This document shows, piece after piece, positions 43,717 to 54,046 of a stretch of DNA of 64,000 nt. The notes below the pieces were generated by a model. That model ran no database searches. It saw only the letters and a program-made list of their open reading frames with translations, and had not been told where the DNA came from. Origin of the DNA: Streptomonospora alba (lineage in GTDB: Bacteria; Actinomycetota; Actinomycetes; Streptosporangiales; Streptosporangiaceae); contig NZ_JROO01000006.1 of assembly GCF_000826685.1 (NCBI RefSeq), forward strand, positions 186,001 through 250,000, given 5' to 3'. Numbering within the stretch: the first letter of the stretch is position 1; the number at the start of each line of letters is the position of its first letter. The position numbers and the translations under genes are program-made.

Positions 43717-46700
43717 CTACTCCGCCGGCGCGGCGTCCGCCGCGGCGGCGCCGATCTCCTCGGCCTCCTGCTCCGCCCGGGCGGCCGCCGCGTGGTCGCC
43801 CACCGCCTCGCGGGCCCGCGCGAGGCAGCGCAGCCCTTCGGCGAGGAAGGCCGGCCAGCCGCGGGTTCGCCAGACCTCCACCGACTCCTCCAGAGCCTCG
43901 ACCGCCTCCTGCGCCCGGCCCGCATCCAGCAGTGCGCGTCCCCGCAGCCCCAGGGCGTCGGCCAGGTGGTGGTCCATGCTGTAGCGGCGGCTCAGGTCGA
44001 CGGCCCCGGCGGCGGTGGGCAGAGCCTGCGCATCGCCGACCGCCAGGTGCAGCCGCGCCAGGTAGAGCAGGGAGAACACCTCGGCGTAGCGGTCGCCCAG
44101 CGCCCGCGTCATCGCCAGCGACCTCTCCAGGTTGGCCCTGCCCTGCTCCACATCGCCGGCCTCGCACTGCGCGGCGCCGAGGAACTGCATCGCGGTGGCT
44201 TCGAACCGCGAGTTGCCCAGCAGGCGCGCCAGCTCCAGCGCCCGGTGCAGGTGGGCCACCGCCGACGGCGCCTCGCCCATGCCGTGCGCGGCCACCGCCA
44301 TGACCTGGTAGGCGCGCGCCCGGCCGCCCGTGTAGTCCTCCTGCTCGGCCAGCTCCAGCGCGGCCTCGGCCGAGCGCACCGCCCGGCGCGCCGCGCCCTG
44401 GGAGACCTCGGCCCAGGTGCGCATCACCAGCGCGTCGGACATCCCGCGCCGGTCCCCGAGGCGCTGGAACAGCTCCCAGACCCGCTCGGCCTGCTCCATC
44501 ATCGTGCCCATCGCCGTGCCCGACTCGTCCCCGCTCTGGCGGGCCCAGGTGGCCACATCGGCGAAACCGCGGCGCAGGACGGCTTCGCCGCGGACATCGC
44601 CCGCCGCCTGGCAGGCCGCGATGGCCGTCTCGTGGGTGCGGCGCCAGTCGGCGAAGCGGCCGCGCACGTCGAAGTACTTCTCCAGACACCCGGCGAGGTC
44701 CCAGGCGGCTTCGTGCCGACCCAGGCGGCAGGCCTGCTCCACCGCCGCGACCATCGCCGCCGCCTCGGCCTCGAACCAGGCCATGGGCTCGCTGAGCAGC
44801 TGCGTCGCCTCGGTTGCCGACAAGGGCCACCGCGGCGCGGGACCGTGCATCGTCGCGTAGCAGGGCCCGGGGATGTACTCGGTGGCCTGCTCGGCCAGCC
44901 ACAGCCACGCGCCCAGTGCCCGCTGCAGGGCCGCGGCGCGCTCCTGCGGCCCGTCCTCCTCCTCGCAGCGCTCGCGGGCGTAGAGCCGCACCAGGTCGTG
45001 CATGCGGTAACGCAACCGCCCGGTGCCGTCGGCTCCGGCCACCGCCAGCAGTTGCGCGTCGACCAGGTCCTCGACCGCGGCCTCGGCCTGCGCCGACCCG
45101 ACTCCGGCCAGGGCACCGGCCGTCCACGCGGCCGCATCGCCGGTCTCCAGCGTGCCCAGCAGCCGGAAGATGCGGCGGGCGGGCTCGGCCAGTCCCGCGT
45201 AACTGAGCGCGAAGCTCGCGCGCACACCCAGGTCGCCCACGGCCAACTCGTCCAACCGCCGCCGCTCGTCGCCGAGCATCCGCACCAGGTGGGACAGCGG
45301 CCACCGCGGGCGGGCCTTCAGCCGCGCCCCGGCGACGCGCACCGCCAGCGGCGCGTGCCCGCACAGCCGCGCGATCTCCGCGGCGGCTTCGGGCTCGGCG
45401 GCGACACGATCCCGGCCTGCGATGCGCGCGAGCAGCTCCACGGCCTGGCCGGGGTCGAAGACGTCCAGGTCCACGATGTCGGCGCCTTCCAGCCCGGTCA
45501 GCCGGACGCGTCCGGTGATCAGCACCGCGCAGCCCGGTGCGCCCGGCAGCAGCGGGCGGACCTGCCGTTCGGCGCCGGCGTCGTCGAGCACGACCAGCAT
45601 GCGGCGCCCGGCCAGCATGCTGCGGAACAGGGCCGAGCGCTCTTCCAGCGGTTCGGGCAGAGCTGCGCCCTCCACGCCCACAGCGTGCAGGAAGCCGGCC
45701 AGCACTTGGGCGGGGTCGGCGGGCGCCGCCTGGGCGCCGCGCAGGTCGGCGTACAGCTGCCCGTCGCTGAAGTCGGCGGCGCAGGCGTGGGCCGCCCGCA
45801 GCGCGAGCGCGGTCTTGCCGATCCCGCCCATGCCGGAGACCGCCGAGATCGCGACCGGGCGGGGCGCGACGCCGGGTTCGGCCTGCGCGCCGATACGGGC
45901 GCGCAGCTGCGCCACCTGCTCGTGGCGGCCCGTGAAGTCGGCGATGTCGGGCGGGAGCTGCGCGGGCGCCGGCTGCCCGGACGACGGCGCGCCTTCCGAG
46001 GCGGATCGCCCGCTCTCGCCTGCCGAGGCCGACTCCGGCGCGCCGCGCTCGGACTCGGTCTCCGCTTCGCCCGTTCGGGGCGCCCGCGCCCTCAACGGCG
46101 GGGCGGCGCCCGCCCCCTTCGGCGCGGTCGGCGCGTCCAGCTCCGGATCGTTGCGCAGGATCGCCTTCTCCAGCGCCGCCAGTTCGCGTCCGGGCTCCAG
46201 GCCCAGCTCCTCGACGAGCAGGTTGCGCCCTTCTCGAAAGACTCCCAGCGCCTCGCTGGAGCGCCCCGTGCGGTGGTAGGCGAGCATGAGCTGGGCACGC
46301 AGCCGCTCGCGGAAGGGGTACTGGGCCACCAGCGCCGTAAGCTCGGCGATCACGGCGCCGTGGCGCCCCAGCTCCAGCTCGGTGTCGAACCGCATCTCGG
46401 CGACGCGCTGGCGCAGCTCGTTGAGTCGGGCCGCCTCCTCGCGGACCAGCGGCAGCGCCTCGTACCCGGCGAACGCGGCTCCGCCCCACAGGCCCAGGGC
46501 CTCGCCCAGCAGCCGGGAGGCCTCCTGGGGGCGGCCGCGTTCCAGCGCGCGCTCGCCCTGCCCGGCCAGCTGCTCGAAGCACAGCGCGTCGACGCGCGCC
46601 CCGTCCACAGCCAGCCGGTATCCCCGGGCCGCGCGCTCGATGGCGAACTCCCCGCCCAGGTTCCGGCGCAGGTGATGGATGTAGACCTGGAGGCTCTTGG

Positions 46701-46872
46701 CGGCCGAGGGCGGCGGATCGTCGGGCCAGAGCGCGTCGATCAGCTGCTCGGCGGCGACCACCACGCCGGGCCTGCTCAGCAGCGCGGCGAGCAGAACGGT
46801 CTGCTTGGGCGGCAGGCGCAGGTAGCCGCCGTCGGCGCTGACCTGCACAGGGCCGAGAACCTCGAAGTCCAT
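43717..46872 (-). CDS. SARP/AfsR-like regulator (OmpR-type HTH, BTAD, NB-ARC, TPR)
   Basis: A 1051-residue protein; GAGGAG lies six bases before the ATG at 46872. The N terminus (MDFEVLGPVQVSADGGYLRL, then LIDALWPDDPPPSAAKSLQV) is the winged-helix domain, followed by the BTAD domain to about residue 245 (FRERLRAQLMLAYHRTGR) and an acidic, Ser-rich linker. The ATPase module has the P-loop GMGGIGKTALALRA near 349, Walker B MLVVLDDAG and the GLPL-like LCGHAPLAVRVAG. The C-terminal 400 residues are helical repeats (TPR). SARP regulators of this size, such as AfsR, activate secondary-metabolite genes with ATP-dependent self-association. No biosynthetic cluster is adjacent. Confidence 0.92.
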   Translation of the reverse strand: MDFEVLGPVQVSADGGYLRLPPKQTVLLAALLSRPGVVVAAEQLIDALWPDDPPPSAAKSLQVYIHHLRRNLGGEFAIERAARGYRLAVDGARVDALCFEQLAGQGERALERGRPQEASRLLGEALGLWGGAAFAGYEALPLVREEAARLNELRQRVAEMRFDTELELGRHGAVIAELTALVAQYPFRERLRAQLMLAYHRTGRSSEALGVFREGRNLLVEELGLEPGRELAALEKAILRNDPELDAPTAPKGAGAAPPLRARAPRTGEAETESERGAPESASAGESGRSASEGAPSSGQPAPAQLPPDIADFTGRHEQVAQLRARIGAQAEPGVAPRPVAISAVSGMGGIGKTALALRAAHACAADFSDGQLYADLRGAQAAPADPAQVLAGFLHAVGVEGAALPEPLEERSALFRSMLAGRRMLVVLDDAGAERQVRPLLPGAPGCAVLITGRVRLTGLEGADIVDLDVFDPGQAVELLARIAGRDRVAAEPEAAAEIARLCGHAPLAVRVAGARLKARPRWPLSHLVRMLGDERRRLDELAVGDLGVRASFALSYAGLAEPARRIFRLLGTLETGDAAAWTAGALAGVGSAQAEAAVEDLVDAQLLAVAGADGTGRLRYRMHDLVRLYARERCEEEDGPQERAAALQRALGAWLWLAEQATEYIPGPCYATMHGPAPRWPLSATEATQLLSEPMAWFEAEAAAMVAAVEQACRLGRHEAAWDLAGCLEKYFDVRGRFADWRRTHETAIAACQAAGDVRGEAVLRRGFADVATWARQSGDESGTAMGTMMEQAERVWELFQRLGDRRGMSDALVMRTWAEVSQGAARRAVRSAEAALELAEQEDYTGGRARAYQVMAVAAHGMGEAPSAVAHLHRALELARLLGNSRFEATAMQFLGAAQCEAGDVEQGRANLERSLAMTRALGDRYAEVFSLLYLARLHLAVGDAQALPTAAGAVDLSRRYSMDHHLADALGLRGRALLDAGRAQEAVEALEESVEVWRTRGWPAFLAEGLRCLARAREAVGDHAAAARAEQEAEEIGAAAADAAPAE

Positions 46873-47801
46873 GTCCAACTCCTCAACGGCCGCCGCGCGG
46901 CCGGCGCCGCCCGTGAACCGGGTCGTCACACACGCCCCGCTGGATCGCACCGCCGCCGGCAGCGGCGCTGGAATGCGCGCTGACCGGCACCTCAACCGGA
47001 TCCCAACCGGATCCCAGCCGCGCACCGCCAGGCTGGGCGGCAGCCGGTGCGAAGTCGCAGACGCCGCCCGGCTGCGCTCGGGCCCGCGGCCGTCGCGACC
47101 GGCGGGCGCGGGCACAGAATCAGGCACTGCGGCGGCTGGCCGGGAGGCAGTCGCCGCACGCCTTCCGAGGACGGCGGCCGGGCACGGCCCGGTCGGGAAG
47201 GCGATGGTGTCGGACCGGCGGCCGTCCCATGATCACCGGGGCGTGAACGATCATGGGACGGCTCGCCGCTGTGTCCAGGAGGAGTTCCGCCGCCGTACTC
47301 GGCCGGGGGCGCGCTCGCCGCGGACCGGGTCGCCGGGGGCACGGGACGGGTCCGGGCGTCGGCTGCGGAGGGCCGCGCGGTGCGGTTCGGCGGGATCGTC
47401 CGGGTTCACATTCGGTTGCCTCCTCGATCCGAGGGGTGGCGGCTCGCGCCGCGCAGACGCGGCCGCGCCGGAGGCGGCGGCGCCCTGCAAGGGGCCTCGG
47501 TCGATGGCAACCCTAGCGCCTCGACCGGCCCGGCGTCCTCACCGTCGCCGATCCCGCGGTCTCCCTCTGCGAGGATCCGGCGCGGGAGCCGCCGCCCTGA
47601 TCACGGATCGGGCGCGGATGCGCTCTCTAGCCGCCGCGCGAGCGCTCCGGGCATGGTCGCCGGCCGCCCGCCGAGCCCGCACGCCCCGGCGAGGAGCGGT
47701 GCTGTCCCGAGGCTTCTCCGCGGGACGGTCCACGACGCCGGACAAGCGCCCGGCCCGGACGCTCAGGGGAGGCGAGCGCCCGGGCCGGGAGGCGAGGGGA
47801 T
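46873..47801. other. Large intergenic region
   Basis: About 930 bases with no supported gene, although long Arg/Pro-rich frames cross it. It contains the SARP promoter region and the inverted repeat at 47221-47262. Confidence 0.45.
47221..47262. repeat. Perfect 14-bp inverted repeat
   Basis: GCCGTCCCATGATC and its exact complement GATCATGGGACGGC are separated by 14 bases. It lies in a gene-free stretch, without a T-run, so an operator or a structured RNA is as likely as a terminator. Confidence 0.6.
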
Positions 47802-48599
47802 TCAGCTCACCGGGTGGGCACCGTCCAGGTCCCAGACCTTGAGCATGCCGCACATGCCGGTGCGGCGCGGCCCGGCCGGGGAGTCGGCGGTGTAGACGGC
47901 CGACCGCCGCAGGTGGGCGCCGTCGCCCTCGGCGATGTCGGCGATGTGCTCGCGGGTGGCCTCGGCCTGGCGGTGGGGGCCCCGCTCCCAGTGGTGGTGC
48001 CATCCGGCGGCCTTGTCGCGGACCAGTCCCACCGCCGCGGCGTACAGCTCGTCCAGCGCCTCGGGCCCGTCCCGCTGCACCCGGTCGCGCAGCCGCAGGT
48101 AGCCCTCGATTGCCAGATCGCGGCGCTGCCGGGCGGCCGCGGACATCGCGGCGTGGGCCGAGGCGGCGTCGGGGAACTCGGTCCAGGGCGGGATGGCCGT
48201 CACGCGCGCGTAGGTGTCGGGGTCGGCCAGAACGTCGGGCGGGTAGGTCAGCACCGCGTCGCCGGCCTCGGGCAGGCCGGCGTTCTGCATGACGACCAGC
48301 AGCTCCAGGTCGCCGCTGCCGTTGACCAGCCGGTGCACGGTACCGGGCGTGAACCACAGCAGGGTGCCCGGCGCGAGCGGGGTACGGGTGTAGCCGGCGC
48401 CGCTGAGCGTCTCCAGCGCCCCCTCGCCGTGCACCACCACATAGCCCTCGGTCGAGGCGGTGTGCAGATGGGGGGAGCCCCCGGCCAGCCCGTCGGGGGT
48501 CGGCCAGTCGTAGACGTGCAGGTGCGAGACCGCCGTGCCGCCGGGGAAGCCGGGGATCGCGCCGGCGTGGCCGGCGTCGGCCGCTTCGGATGCCGTCAT
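47802..48599 (-). CDS. Cupin domain protein
   Basis: A 265-residue protein whose ATG overlaps the stop of the DUF6807 gene (ATGA). The beta-barrel core is seen in SPHLHTASTEGYVVVHGEG (metal-binding motif 1, H-x-H...E) and PGTLLWFTPGTVHRLVNGSG (motif 2 with the second His). The C-terminal 130 residues are helical. The cupin fold binds a metal; family members are isomerases, dioxygenases or sugar-binding proteins. As the last gene of a putative glycan-uptake operon it may act on an imported sugar. The substrate is not known. Confidence 0.8.
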   Translation of the reverse strand: MTASEAADAGHAGAIPGFPGGTAVSHLHVYDWPTPDGLAGGSPHLHTASTEGYVVVHGEGALETLSGAGYTRTPLAPGTLLWFTPGTVHRLVNGSGDLELLVVMQNAGLPEAGDAVLTYPPDVLADPDTYARVTAIPPWTEFPDAASAHAAMSAAARQRRDLAIEGYLRLRDRVQRDGPEALDELYAAAVGLVRDKAAGWHHHWERGPHRQAEATREHIADIAEGDGAHLRRSAVYTADSPAGPRRTGMCGMLKVWDLDGAHPVS

Positions 48600-49642
48600 C
48601 GCGCGCTCACCCCGGCTTCGGCGGCTTGGGCTTCGGCGTCGCGGGCGTCGAGGCCGGGCCGGCCCAGCTCGGTCAGGGCCAGGTCGGCCAGTTCCGCGCT
48701 CCCTTCCCGCTCGCGGTCGCCGTCGGCGATGACCACGGCGTAGCGGTAGGACAGGGGGACGCCGGGCGCGGCCTCGACCTCCTCGTCGAAGAACGGCGCC
48801 GGGCACACCGTGGCGAAGATGCCGGTGCGCACGAACCACTTGACCGGGTGGCCGGAGTTGTCGGGCGCGTCCACGAAGACCAGGGTGGAGGAGCCGTCGT
48901 GCTCGTCGTGGCGGCCGGCGAAGCCCATCCAGGGCGCGCGCACGCCCATCATGTCGTCGCCGCCCTCCTGCTGCGGGGTGTAGACGCGTCCGCCGCTGAA
49001 GGAGCGCGGGCCCCGCCAGAACAGGCCGCCGTAGCCCGCGTTCTCGCGCCCCTCGGTCGTGGGGCTCCCGATCTGCAGCGCCTCGCCCGTGAGGTTGGTG
49101 AACTCGGTTTCGAAGACCAGGGTCCAGGCCGAGCGGGCGGGGTCGACGCAGACGCGGAACCCGCGGCGTTCGGTGAACCAGGTCTCGCCCTGCTCGGTGA
49201 TCCACGCCAGCCGCTCGCCCACGGCGACCTCGCCGCCCGCCGTGCTGAGCAGGTCGAAGCCGGTATGGCTCATGGAGCCGTCGTTGGGCAGCTGCTGGTA
49301 GCCGCGGTCGCGCACGTAGGTGGGCCCGCCCCAGAAGTTGGCCGGGCCCACGTTGGGCAGCGACCAGGCGATGCCCTTGTGCCAGACGTGGTCGTGGGGC
49401 CGGTACAGGCTGACGGTGTCGCCGCCGAGCGTGTTGAGGGGGTGGAAGTAGGGGCGCGGCGACTCCAGCTGGGCGTCCCAGGGCCGGTAGACGTAGCGCA
49501 GGAGCTGGGCTCCGCCGTAGGTCACGCGCAGCGAGCGGTCGTGCTCGTGGACCAGGCCCAGGCCGCGGGCGGCGGGTTCGGCCCCGCCCGCGGACTGCGC
49601 CTGCTGCGCCGCGGTCTCGGCGTCTGGCTGCTCGGTGGTCAT
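48596..49642 (-). CDS. DUF6807 (PmoA family) protein
   Basis: A 348-residue cytoplasmic protein. The landmarks YVYRPWDAQLESPRPYFHPL, the DHVWHKGIAWSLPNVG segment with conserved His, FWRGPRSFSGG and the terminal LSYRYAVVIADGD identify the DUF6807/PmoA family, beta-sandwich proteins typically encoded with Gfo/Idh/MocA dehydrogenases and sugar transporters. No reaction is firmly assigned. It lies between the solute-binding protein and the cupin gene and overlaps the latter by four bases. Confidence 0.82.
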   Translation of the reverse strand: MTTEQPDAETAAQQAQSAGGAEPAARGLGLVHEHDRSLRVTYGGAQLLRYVYRPWDAQLESPRPYFHPLNTLGGDTVSLYRPHDHVWHKGIAWSLPNVGPANFWGGPTYVRDRGYQQLPNDGSMSHTGFDLLSTAGGEVAVGERLAWITEQGETWFTERRGFRVCVDPARSAWTLVFETEFTNLTGEALQIGSPTTEGRENAGYGGLFWRGPRSFSGGRVYTPQQEGGDDMMGVRAPWMGFAGRHDEHDGSSTLVFVDAPDNSGHPVKWFVRTGIFATVCPAPFFDEEVEAAPGVPLSYRYAVVIADGDREREGSAELADLALTELGRPGLDARDAEAQAAEAGVSAR

Positions 49643-49692
49643 CGCCCCTCCGGATGAATCGTGCGAGTGCTGCGGATGTGTGTCGGTCGGTG

Positions 49693-49777
49693 CCGGGGGC
49701 GGCCCCGCCCCCGGTACGGACCCGCCCGCGGCACCGCGCGCACGGGCGGTCCGGGCGGCCCGCCCGTGCGCGCGGTG
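49693..49777 (-). terminator. Tandem hairpins after the solute-binding protein gene
   Basis: CACCGCGCGCACGGGCGG (49732-49749) pairs with its exact complement at 49760-49777, an 18-bp stem starting 10 bases after the stop at 49787. A second palindrome CCGGGGGCGG/CCGCCCCCGG lies at 49693-49714. No T-run follows. They may stabilise the upstream mRNA or partly stop transcription into the DUF6807 gene. Confidence 0.6.
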
Positions 49778-49786
49778 CGGATGCGG

Positions 49787-51751
49787 CTACTGCTCGATGA
49801 AGAACTGCTCGGGGTTGGCCGGAGCCGGCGTGTTGTACACCGACGCCTCCGGCAGCTGCTCGGGGACGTTGCGGAAGTCGCTGGAGACGATCCCGTAGCC
49901 GGGCTGGGTCAGGCCGATGCCCATGGCGTAGAACTGCTCCTGGGACTCGGCCAGGAAGTCGACCATGAGCTCCTCCCGCTTCTTCGGGTCGGGCTCGGCC
50001 TGCAGTTCGTCGTACATCTTGAGGTGGTCCTTGATGTCCTGCGGCGGCTCCTGGGCGCGGGGGTCGTTGCCGTCGGAGACGTACCACTGCGCCCACGGGA
50101 TCCCGTAGTTGGATTCGCCGGCGTGGAGGGGCGCGTACCAGCGCGGGTCGTACATGGCGTCCAGCAGGCCGGCGTCGCCGGACCACACGTTGACCTCGTG
50201 CTCGTTGTTCTCCCGGCTGTCCTGCCAGGACGAGCGCTCCTCGACGTTCATCTCGACGTCGACGTCCAGCTGCTTCCAGGTGTCGACGACCATCTCCATG
50301 GAGTCGATGATGTCGGGCCGGAAGTCGCCGGGCACCGAGAGGGTGAAGCTCAGCGGCGTGCCGTCCTCGCTGACGCGGACGCCGTCGCCGTTGCGCTCGT
50401 CGTAGCCGGCGTCGTCGAGGAGATTGCCGGCCTTGTCCAGGTCGAACTGGGTGTACTGCTTGGCGAGCTTCTCGTTGAAGAAGGGGGTGTCGCGGCGCGG
50501 TGCGCCCTGCCAGGGCTCGCCCTGGCCCTGGTAGACGACGTCGATGATGTCCTTGCGGTTGATGCCGTGCGACATCGCGATCCGGAACCGCTTGTCGCGG
50601 AAGACCTCGCGCAGGCCCTCGTCCTCGATGGTCTGGTTGAAGGAGATCATGTTGGTGTTCATCTCCGAGACCTGCAGGTCGATGAACTCGTACCCGCCGG
50701 ACTCGCGGTTCTCCGCCAGCACCGGCCGGTTCTCGGCGGTGTTGAAGTGGCGGGTGTGGAAGTCGAAGTCGCCGTTGAGGGCACGGGTGAGCATGACCTC
50801 CTCGTCCTGCATGATCTCGAATTCCACGCTGTCGAGGTAGGGCAGCTGATTGCCCTCGCTGTCGACCTTCCAGTAGTAGGGGTTGCGCTCCAGGACCATG
50901 CGGCCCGAGTCGGCCAGCGGCTTGACGACCTTCCACGGGTACAGCGTGGGCAGGTCAGGGTTCTGCCAGGTCAGCGCGGAGTCCATGACGCCGGCCTTGC
51001 GCTCGAACATCTCCGTCCAGCTGTCGAACCCCTCTTCCTCGGCGAGCTGGTCCGCGTCCTCGTTGTGGTCGATGTGGAACTCGCTGAGGTAGTGCACCGG
51101 CTTGTTGACGATCTGGTACTGCAGCAGGTCGTGCGCCGCCCACAGCGAGTCGGGGTCGTGCAGGGTGATCTCGACCGTGTAGTCGTCGATCTTCTCGGCC
51201 GAGGGCGGGTTCTGGTTGGCCATCGGCGTGAGGTCGGTGTTGTTGAAGACGTCGTTGACGGCGAAGACGATGTCGTCGGCGTTGAAGTCGTCGCCGTCGG
51301 ACCACTTCATGCCTTCGCGCAGGTCGTAGGTGATCGTCTTGGCGTCGTCGCTGTACTCGTAGTCCTCGGCGATGTTGGGGATGGTCTCGGTCCACTCGGT
51401 GTTCCACCGGGTGAGGTTCTCGTAGCCGACGGTGCGGCCCAGCCAGGGCCAGTCGCCGATGCCCAGGACGGCGCTGTTCCACGTGCCGCCGTAGCTTCCG
51501 ACCTCCTCGACGGGCTCGACGGTCACCGGGTTCTCGGGCAGGCGCTCCTCCAGCGGGGGCAGGTCTCCGGCCTCGACCTGCTTGGCGAGCGCCGGCGCCT
51601 GGCCGTCCGCCTTGCCTTGCGCGCCCTCCTCCTCTTCGGGGTTGAGGTCGAAGAAGTTGCAGCCGCTCAGGACGAGGGCGAGGGCGGCCGCGGCGCTGGG
51701 GACGGCGAGTGCTCGCCTCCGCGGTAGTCGCCGGTTCTCTCGTGCGCTCAT
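49787..51751 (-). CDS. ABC transporter substrate-binding lipoprotein (SBP_bac_5 type)
   Basis: A 654-residue protein with a twin-basic, hydrophobic signal ending in the lipobox VLSGC near residue 31. The body shows the family-5 solute-binding pattern: [20 protein letters not shown] (the usual TF.LR.GVKWSDG.P..A.DV), [34 protein letters not shown] and the C-terminal [14 protein letters not shown]. It is longer than the 530-560 residues usual for peptide-binding proteins, as in relatives that bind oligosaccharides. It delivers the ligand to the permeases encoded upstream. Sugar genes in the same operon favour a glycan ligand, which is inference. Confidence 0.9.
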   Translation of the reverse strand: MSARENRRLPRRRALAVPSAAAALALVLSGCNFFDLNPEEEEGAQGKADGQAPALAKQVEAGDLPPLEERLPENPVTVEPVEEVGSYGGTWNSAVLGIGDWPWLGRTVGYENLTRWNTEWTETIPNIAEDYEYSDDAKTITYDLREGMKWSDGDDFNADDIVFAVNDVFNNTDLTPMANQNPPSAEKIDDYTVEITLHDPDSLWAAHDLLQYQIVNKPVHYLSEFHIDHNEDADQLAEEEGFDSWTEMFERKAGVMDSALTWQNPDLPTLYPWKVVKPLADSGRMVLERNPYYWKVDSEGNQLPYLDSVEFEIMQDEEVMLTRALNGDFDFHTRHFNTAENRPVLAENRESGGYEFIDLQVSEMNTNMISFNQTIEDEGLREVFRDKRFRIAMSHGINRKDIIDVVYQGQGEPWQGAPRRDTPFFNEKLAKQYTQFDLDKAGNLLDDAGYDERNGDGVRVSEDGTPLSFTLSVPGDFRPDIIDSMEMVVDTWKQLDVDVEMNVEERSSWQDSRENNEHEVNVWSGDAGLLDAMYDPRWYAPLHAGESNYGIPWAQWYVSDGNDPRAQEPPQDIKDHLKMYDELQAEPDPKKREELMVDFLAESQEQFYAMGIGLTQPGYGIVSSDFRNVPEQLPEASVYNTPAPANPEQFFIEQ

Positions 51752-51809
51752 TGCGGTTCTCCGTTTCTGTGCGGGGGGTATCCGGAGGGGGTGGTGGGGC
51801 GGGCCGGGG

Positions 51810-52880
51810 TCAGCCGACGCCCGAAAGGGTGAGGTCCTCGGCGTAGTGGCAGGCGGACATGCGGCCGGGCGCCACCTCGCGCAGCGGGGGGACCTCGGTG
51901 GTGCACCGGTCGGTGGCGTAGGCGCAGCGGGTGTGGAAGGGGCAGCCCGCGGGCGGGTCGGCGGGGTCGGGCAGCTCTCCGCGCAGGCGGATGCGGTCGC
52001 GGCTGCCGCGCACCCGCGGGTCGGGGACGGGAACCGCCGAGATCAGCGCCTCGGTGTAGGGATGGCGCGGGCGGGCGTAGATCTCGGCGGTGAAGCCGAA
52101 CTCGACGATGCGACCGAGGTACATCACCGCCACCCGGTCGCACACGTGCTCGACCACCGACAGGTCGTGGGACACGAACAGATAGGTCAGCCCCATCTCG
52201 TCCTGCAGGTCCTGCAAGAGGTTGAGGATCTGCGAACGCACCGACACGTCGAGGGCGCTGACGGCCTCGTCCGCCACCACCAGGCGCGGCTCGCAGACCA
52301 GGGCTCGGGCGATGCTGACGCGCTGGCGTTCGCCGCCGGAGAACGCGTGCGGGTAGCGGCGCAGGTGGTCGGGGCGCAGGCCCACCCGGCGCAGGATGTC
52401 GGTGACGCGGTCCTCCAGCTCGCTGCCGCCCACGCCCATCAGCACGCGCAGCGGCTCGCCGACGATGTCCAGCAGGGTCAGGCGGGGGTTGAGCGAGGAA
52501 TGGGGGTCTTGGAAGACCATGCGCACCTCGCGCCGGTACGCCGCCAGATCGGCCCCGGTGGCCTGCGAGGCCTCCAGGACCCGCCCTTGGGTGGAGTGGT
52601 AGAGCACCTCGCCGCGGGCCTCGGGGCGCACGCCCATCACGGCCGAGCCCAGGGTGCTCTTGCCGCAGCCGGACTCGCCGACGAGACCGAGGGTCTCGCC
52701 CTCGTCGACGCGCAGGTCGACTCCGTCGACGGCCTTGACCGTCCCGCCCTCGCGCCGTCGGCCGCGCTTACGCAGCGGGAAGTGCACCCGCAGGTCGCGG
52801 GTCTCCAGCAGCGGCGCGGTATCGGTGCCGCCTGCGCTTTGGCCGGCGGCTGCCGGGTCGGCGTCAGTTGGCGTCGACAT
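51810..52880 (-). CDS. ABC transporter ATPase, OppF/DppF type
   Basis: A 356-residue protein: an opening [15 protein letters not shown], Walker [12 protein letters not shown], signature [15 protein letters not shown], Walker [16 protein letters not shown]-loop [15 protein letters not shown], then the oligopeptide C-terminal extension with [14 protein letters not shown], a cysteine motif that in relatives binds an iron-sulfur cluster. It forms the second ATPase of the importer. The gene overlaps the preceding ATPase gene by 17 bases. Confidence 0.92.
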   Translation of the reverse strand: MSTPTDADPAAAGQSAGGTDTAPLLETRDLRVHFPLRKRGRRREGGTVKAVDGVDLRVDEGETLGLVGESGCGKSTLGSAVMGVRPEARGEVLYHSTQGRVLEASQATGADLAAYRREVRMVFQDPHSSLNPRLTLLDIVGEPLRVLMGVGGSELEDRVTDILRRVGLRPDHLRRYPHAFSGGERQRVSIARALVCEPRLVVADEAVSALDVSVRSQILNLLQDLQDEMGLTYLFVSHDLSVVEHVCDRVAVMYLGRIVEFGFTAEIYARPRHPYTEALISAVPVPDPRVRGSRDRIRLRGELPDPADPPAGCPFHTRCAYATDRCTTEVPPLREVAPGRMSACHYAEDLTLSGVG

Positions 52881-54033
52881 CGGCGGCCTCCTTTCCGGTG
52901 CGGGGGGTGGGGTCGGCGTCGTCCCCGGTGCCGCCGACCTGGTCGTCGGGCCCGCGGCCTTCGGCGCCGCCGTAGAGCAGGCACCTCACCTGGCGGCCGC
53001 CGCCGACGTCGATCGGCGGCGGGTCGACGGTGTCGCACAGCCCGGGCATGGCCGAGTCGCAGCGGTCGCGGAACACGCACCCGGTGGGGCGCTTCGCGGG
53101 GTCGGGGACGGTGCCGCGGATGGCGGGCAGGCGATCGCGGCGCGCGCCGCCCATGCGCGGGATCGACTCCAGCAGCGCGCGGGTGTAGGGGTGCTTGGGC
53201 GCGTGGAAGACGTCGTCGACGGTGCCGCGCTCGACGACGTTGCCCAGGTACATCACCGCGACGTCGTCGGCGATCTCGGCGACGACTCCCATGTCGTGCG
53301 TGATGAACATCATCCCCATGCCACGGCGTTTCTGCAGGTCGGCGAGGAGGTCGAGGATCTGGGCCTGGGTGGTGACGTCCAGCGCCGTGGTCGGCTCGTC
53401 GGCGATGAGAAGCCGCGGCTCGCACGACAGGGCCATCGCGATCATGACGCGCTGGCGCATGCCGCCCGACAGCTGGAAGGGGTAGGAGTCGACGAGCCGC
53501 TCGGGGCTGGGGATGCCGACCTGGCCGAGCAGGGCGACACTGAGTCTGCGGGCCTCCTTTTTGCTGACGGGGTTGTGCACGCGGATCGCCTCGCCGATCT
53601 GGTTGCCGACGCGGTGCACCAGCGAGAGCGAGGCCATCGGCTCCTGGAAGATCATGGAGATGTCGCGGCCGCGCACCCGCCGGATCTCCTTGCCCTTGGG
53701 GCTGAGTGCAGCCAGGTCCACCGACTCGGTGAAAGCCGGCGACGCGGTTGCCGAGGCGTGGCCATCCCCTGCGTCCGCGCCGCCGGCGTCTGGGTCGGGG
53801 TGCAGCAGCACCCGCCCGCCGGTGATGCGCCCCGGCGGCTCGACGAGTTGGAGTATGGAGCGCGCGGTGACGCTCTTGCCGCAGCCGCTTTCGCCCACCA
53901 CGCACAGGGTGCGCCCGCGGCGCAGGGTCAGGTCCACCCCGTTGACGGCCGGGACCTCGCCGTGGTCGGTGCGGAACCGCGTGCGCAGGTCCCGCACCTC
54001 CAAAAGCACGTCCTGGTCGGTACCAGTGGCCAT
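52864..54033 (-). CDS. ABC transporter ATPase, OppD/DppD type
   Basis: A protein of 389 residues from the ATG at 54033 (a GTG three codons upstream is also open). Motifs: LLEVRDLRTRFRTDHGEVPA, Walker [14 protein letters not shown], signature LSGGMRQRVMIAMAL, Walker B RLLIADEPTTALDV, H-loop FITHDMGVVAEIAD and the C-terminal CVFRDRCDSAMPGLC cysteine motif. An insertion of about 30 residues (HPDPDAGGADAGDGHASATA) after the first strand region is not typical. It pairs with the OppF-type ATPase downstream. Confidence 0.92.
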   Translation of the reverse strand: MATGTDQDVLLEVRDLRTRFRTDHGEVPAVNGVDLTLRRGRTLCVVGESGCGKSVTARSILQLVEPPGRITGGRVLLHPDPDAGGADAGDGHASATASPAFTESVDLAALSPKGKEIRRVRGRDISMIFQEPMASLSLVHRVGNQIGEAIRVHNPVSKKEARRLSVALLGQVGIPSPERLVDSYPFQLSGGMRQRVMIAMALSCEPRLLIADEPTTALDVTTQAQILDLLADLQKRRGMGMMFITHDMGVVAEIADDVAVMYLGNVVERGTVDDVFHAPKHPYTRALLESIPRMGGARRDRLPAIRGTVPDPAKRPTGCVFRDRCDSAMPGLCDTVDPPPIDVGGGRQVRCLLYGGAEGRGPDDQVGGTGDDADPTPRTGKEAADVDAN

Positions 54034-54046
54034 ATCTCGCACCTGC

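Noticed and set aside
47802-50936. A frame of more than 1000 codons over the binding-protein, DUF6807 and cupin genes
   Set aside because: Only the last 265 codons (cupin) are genuine. The rest overlaps better-supported genes in other frames.
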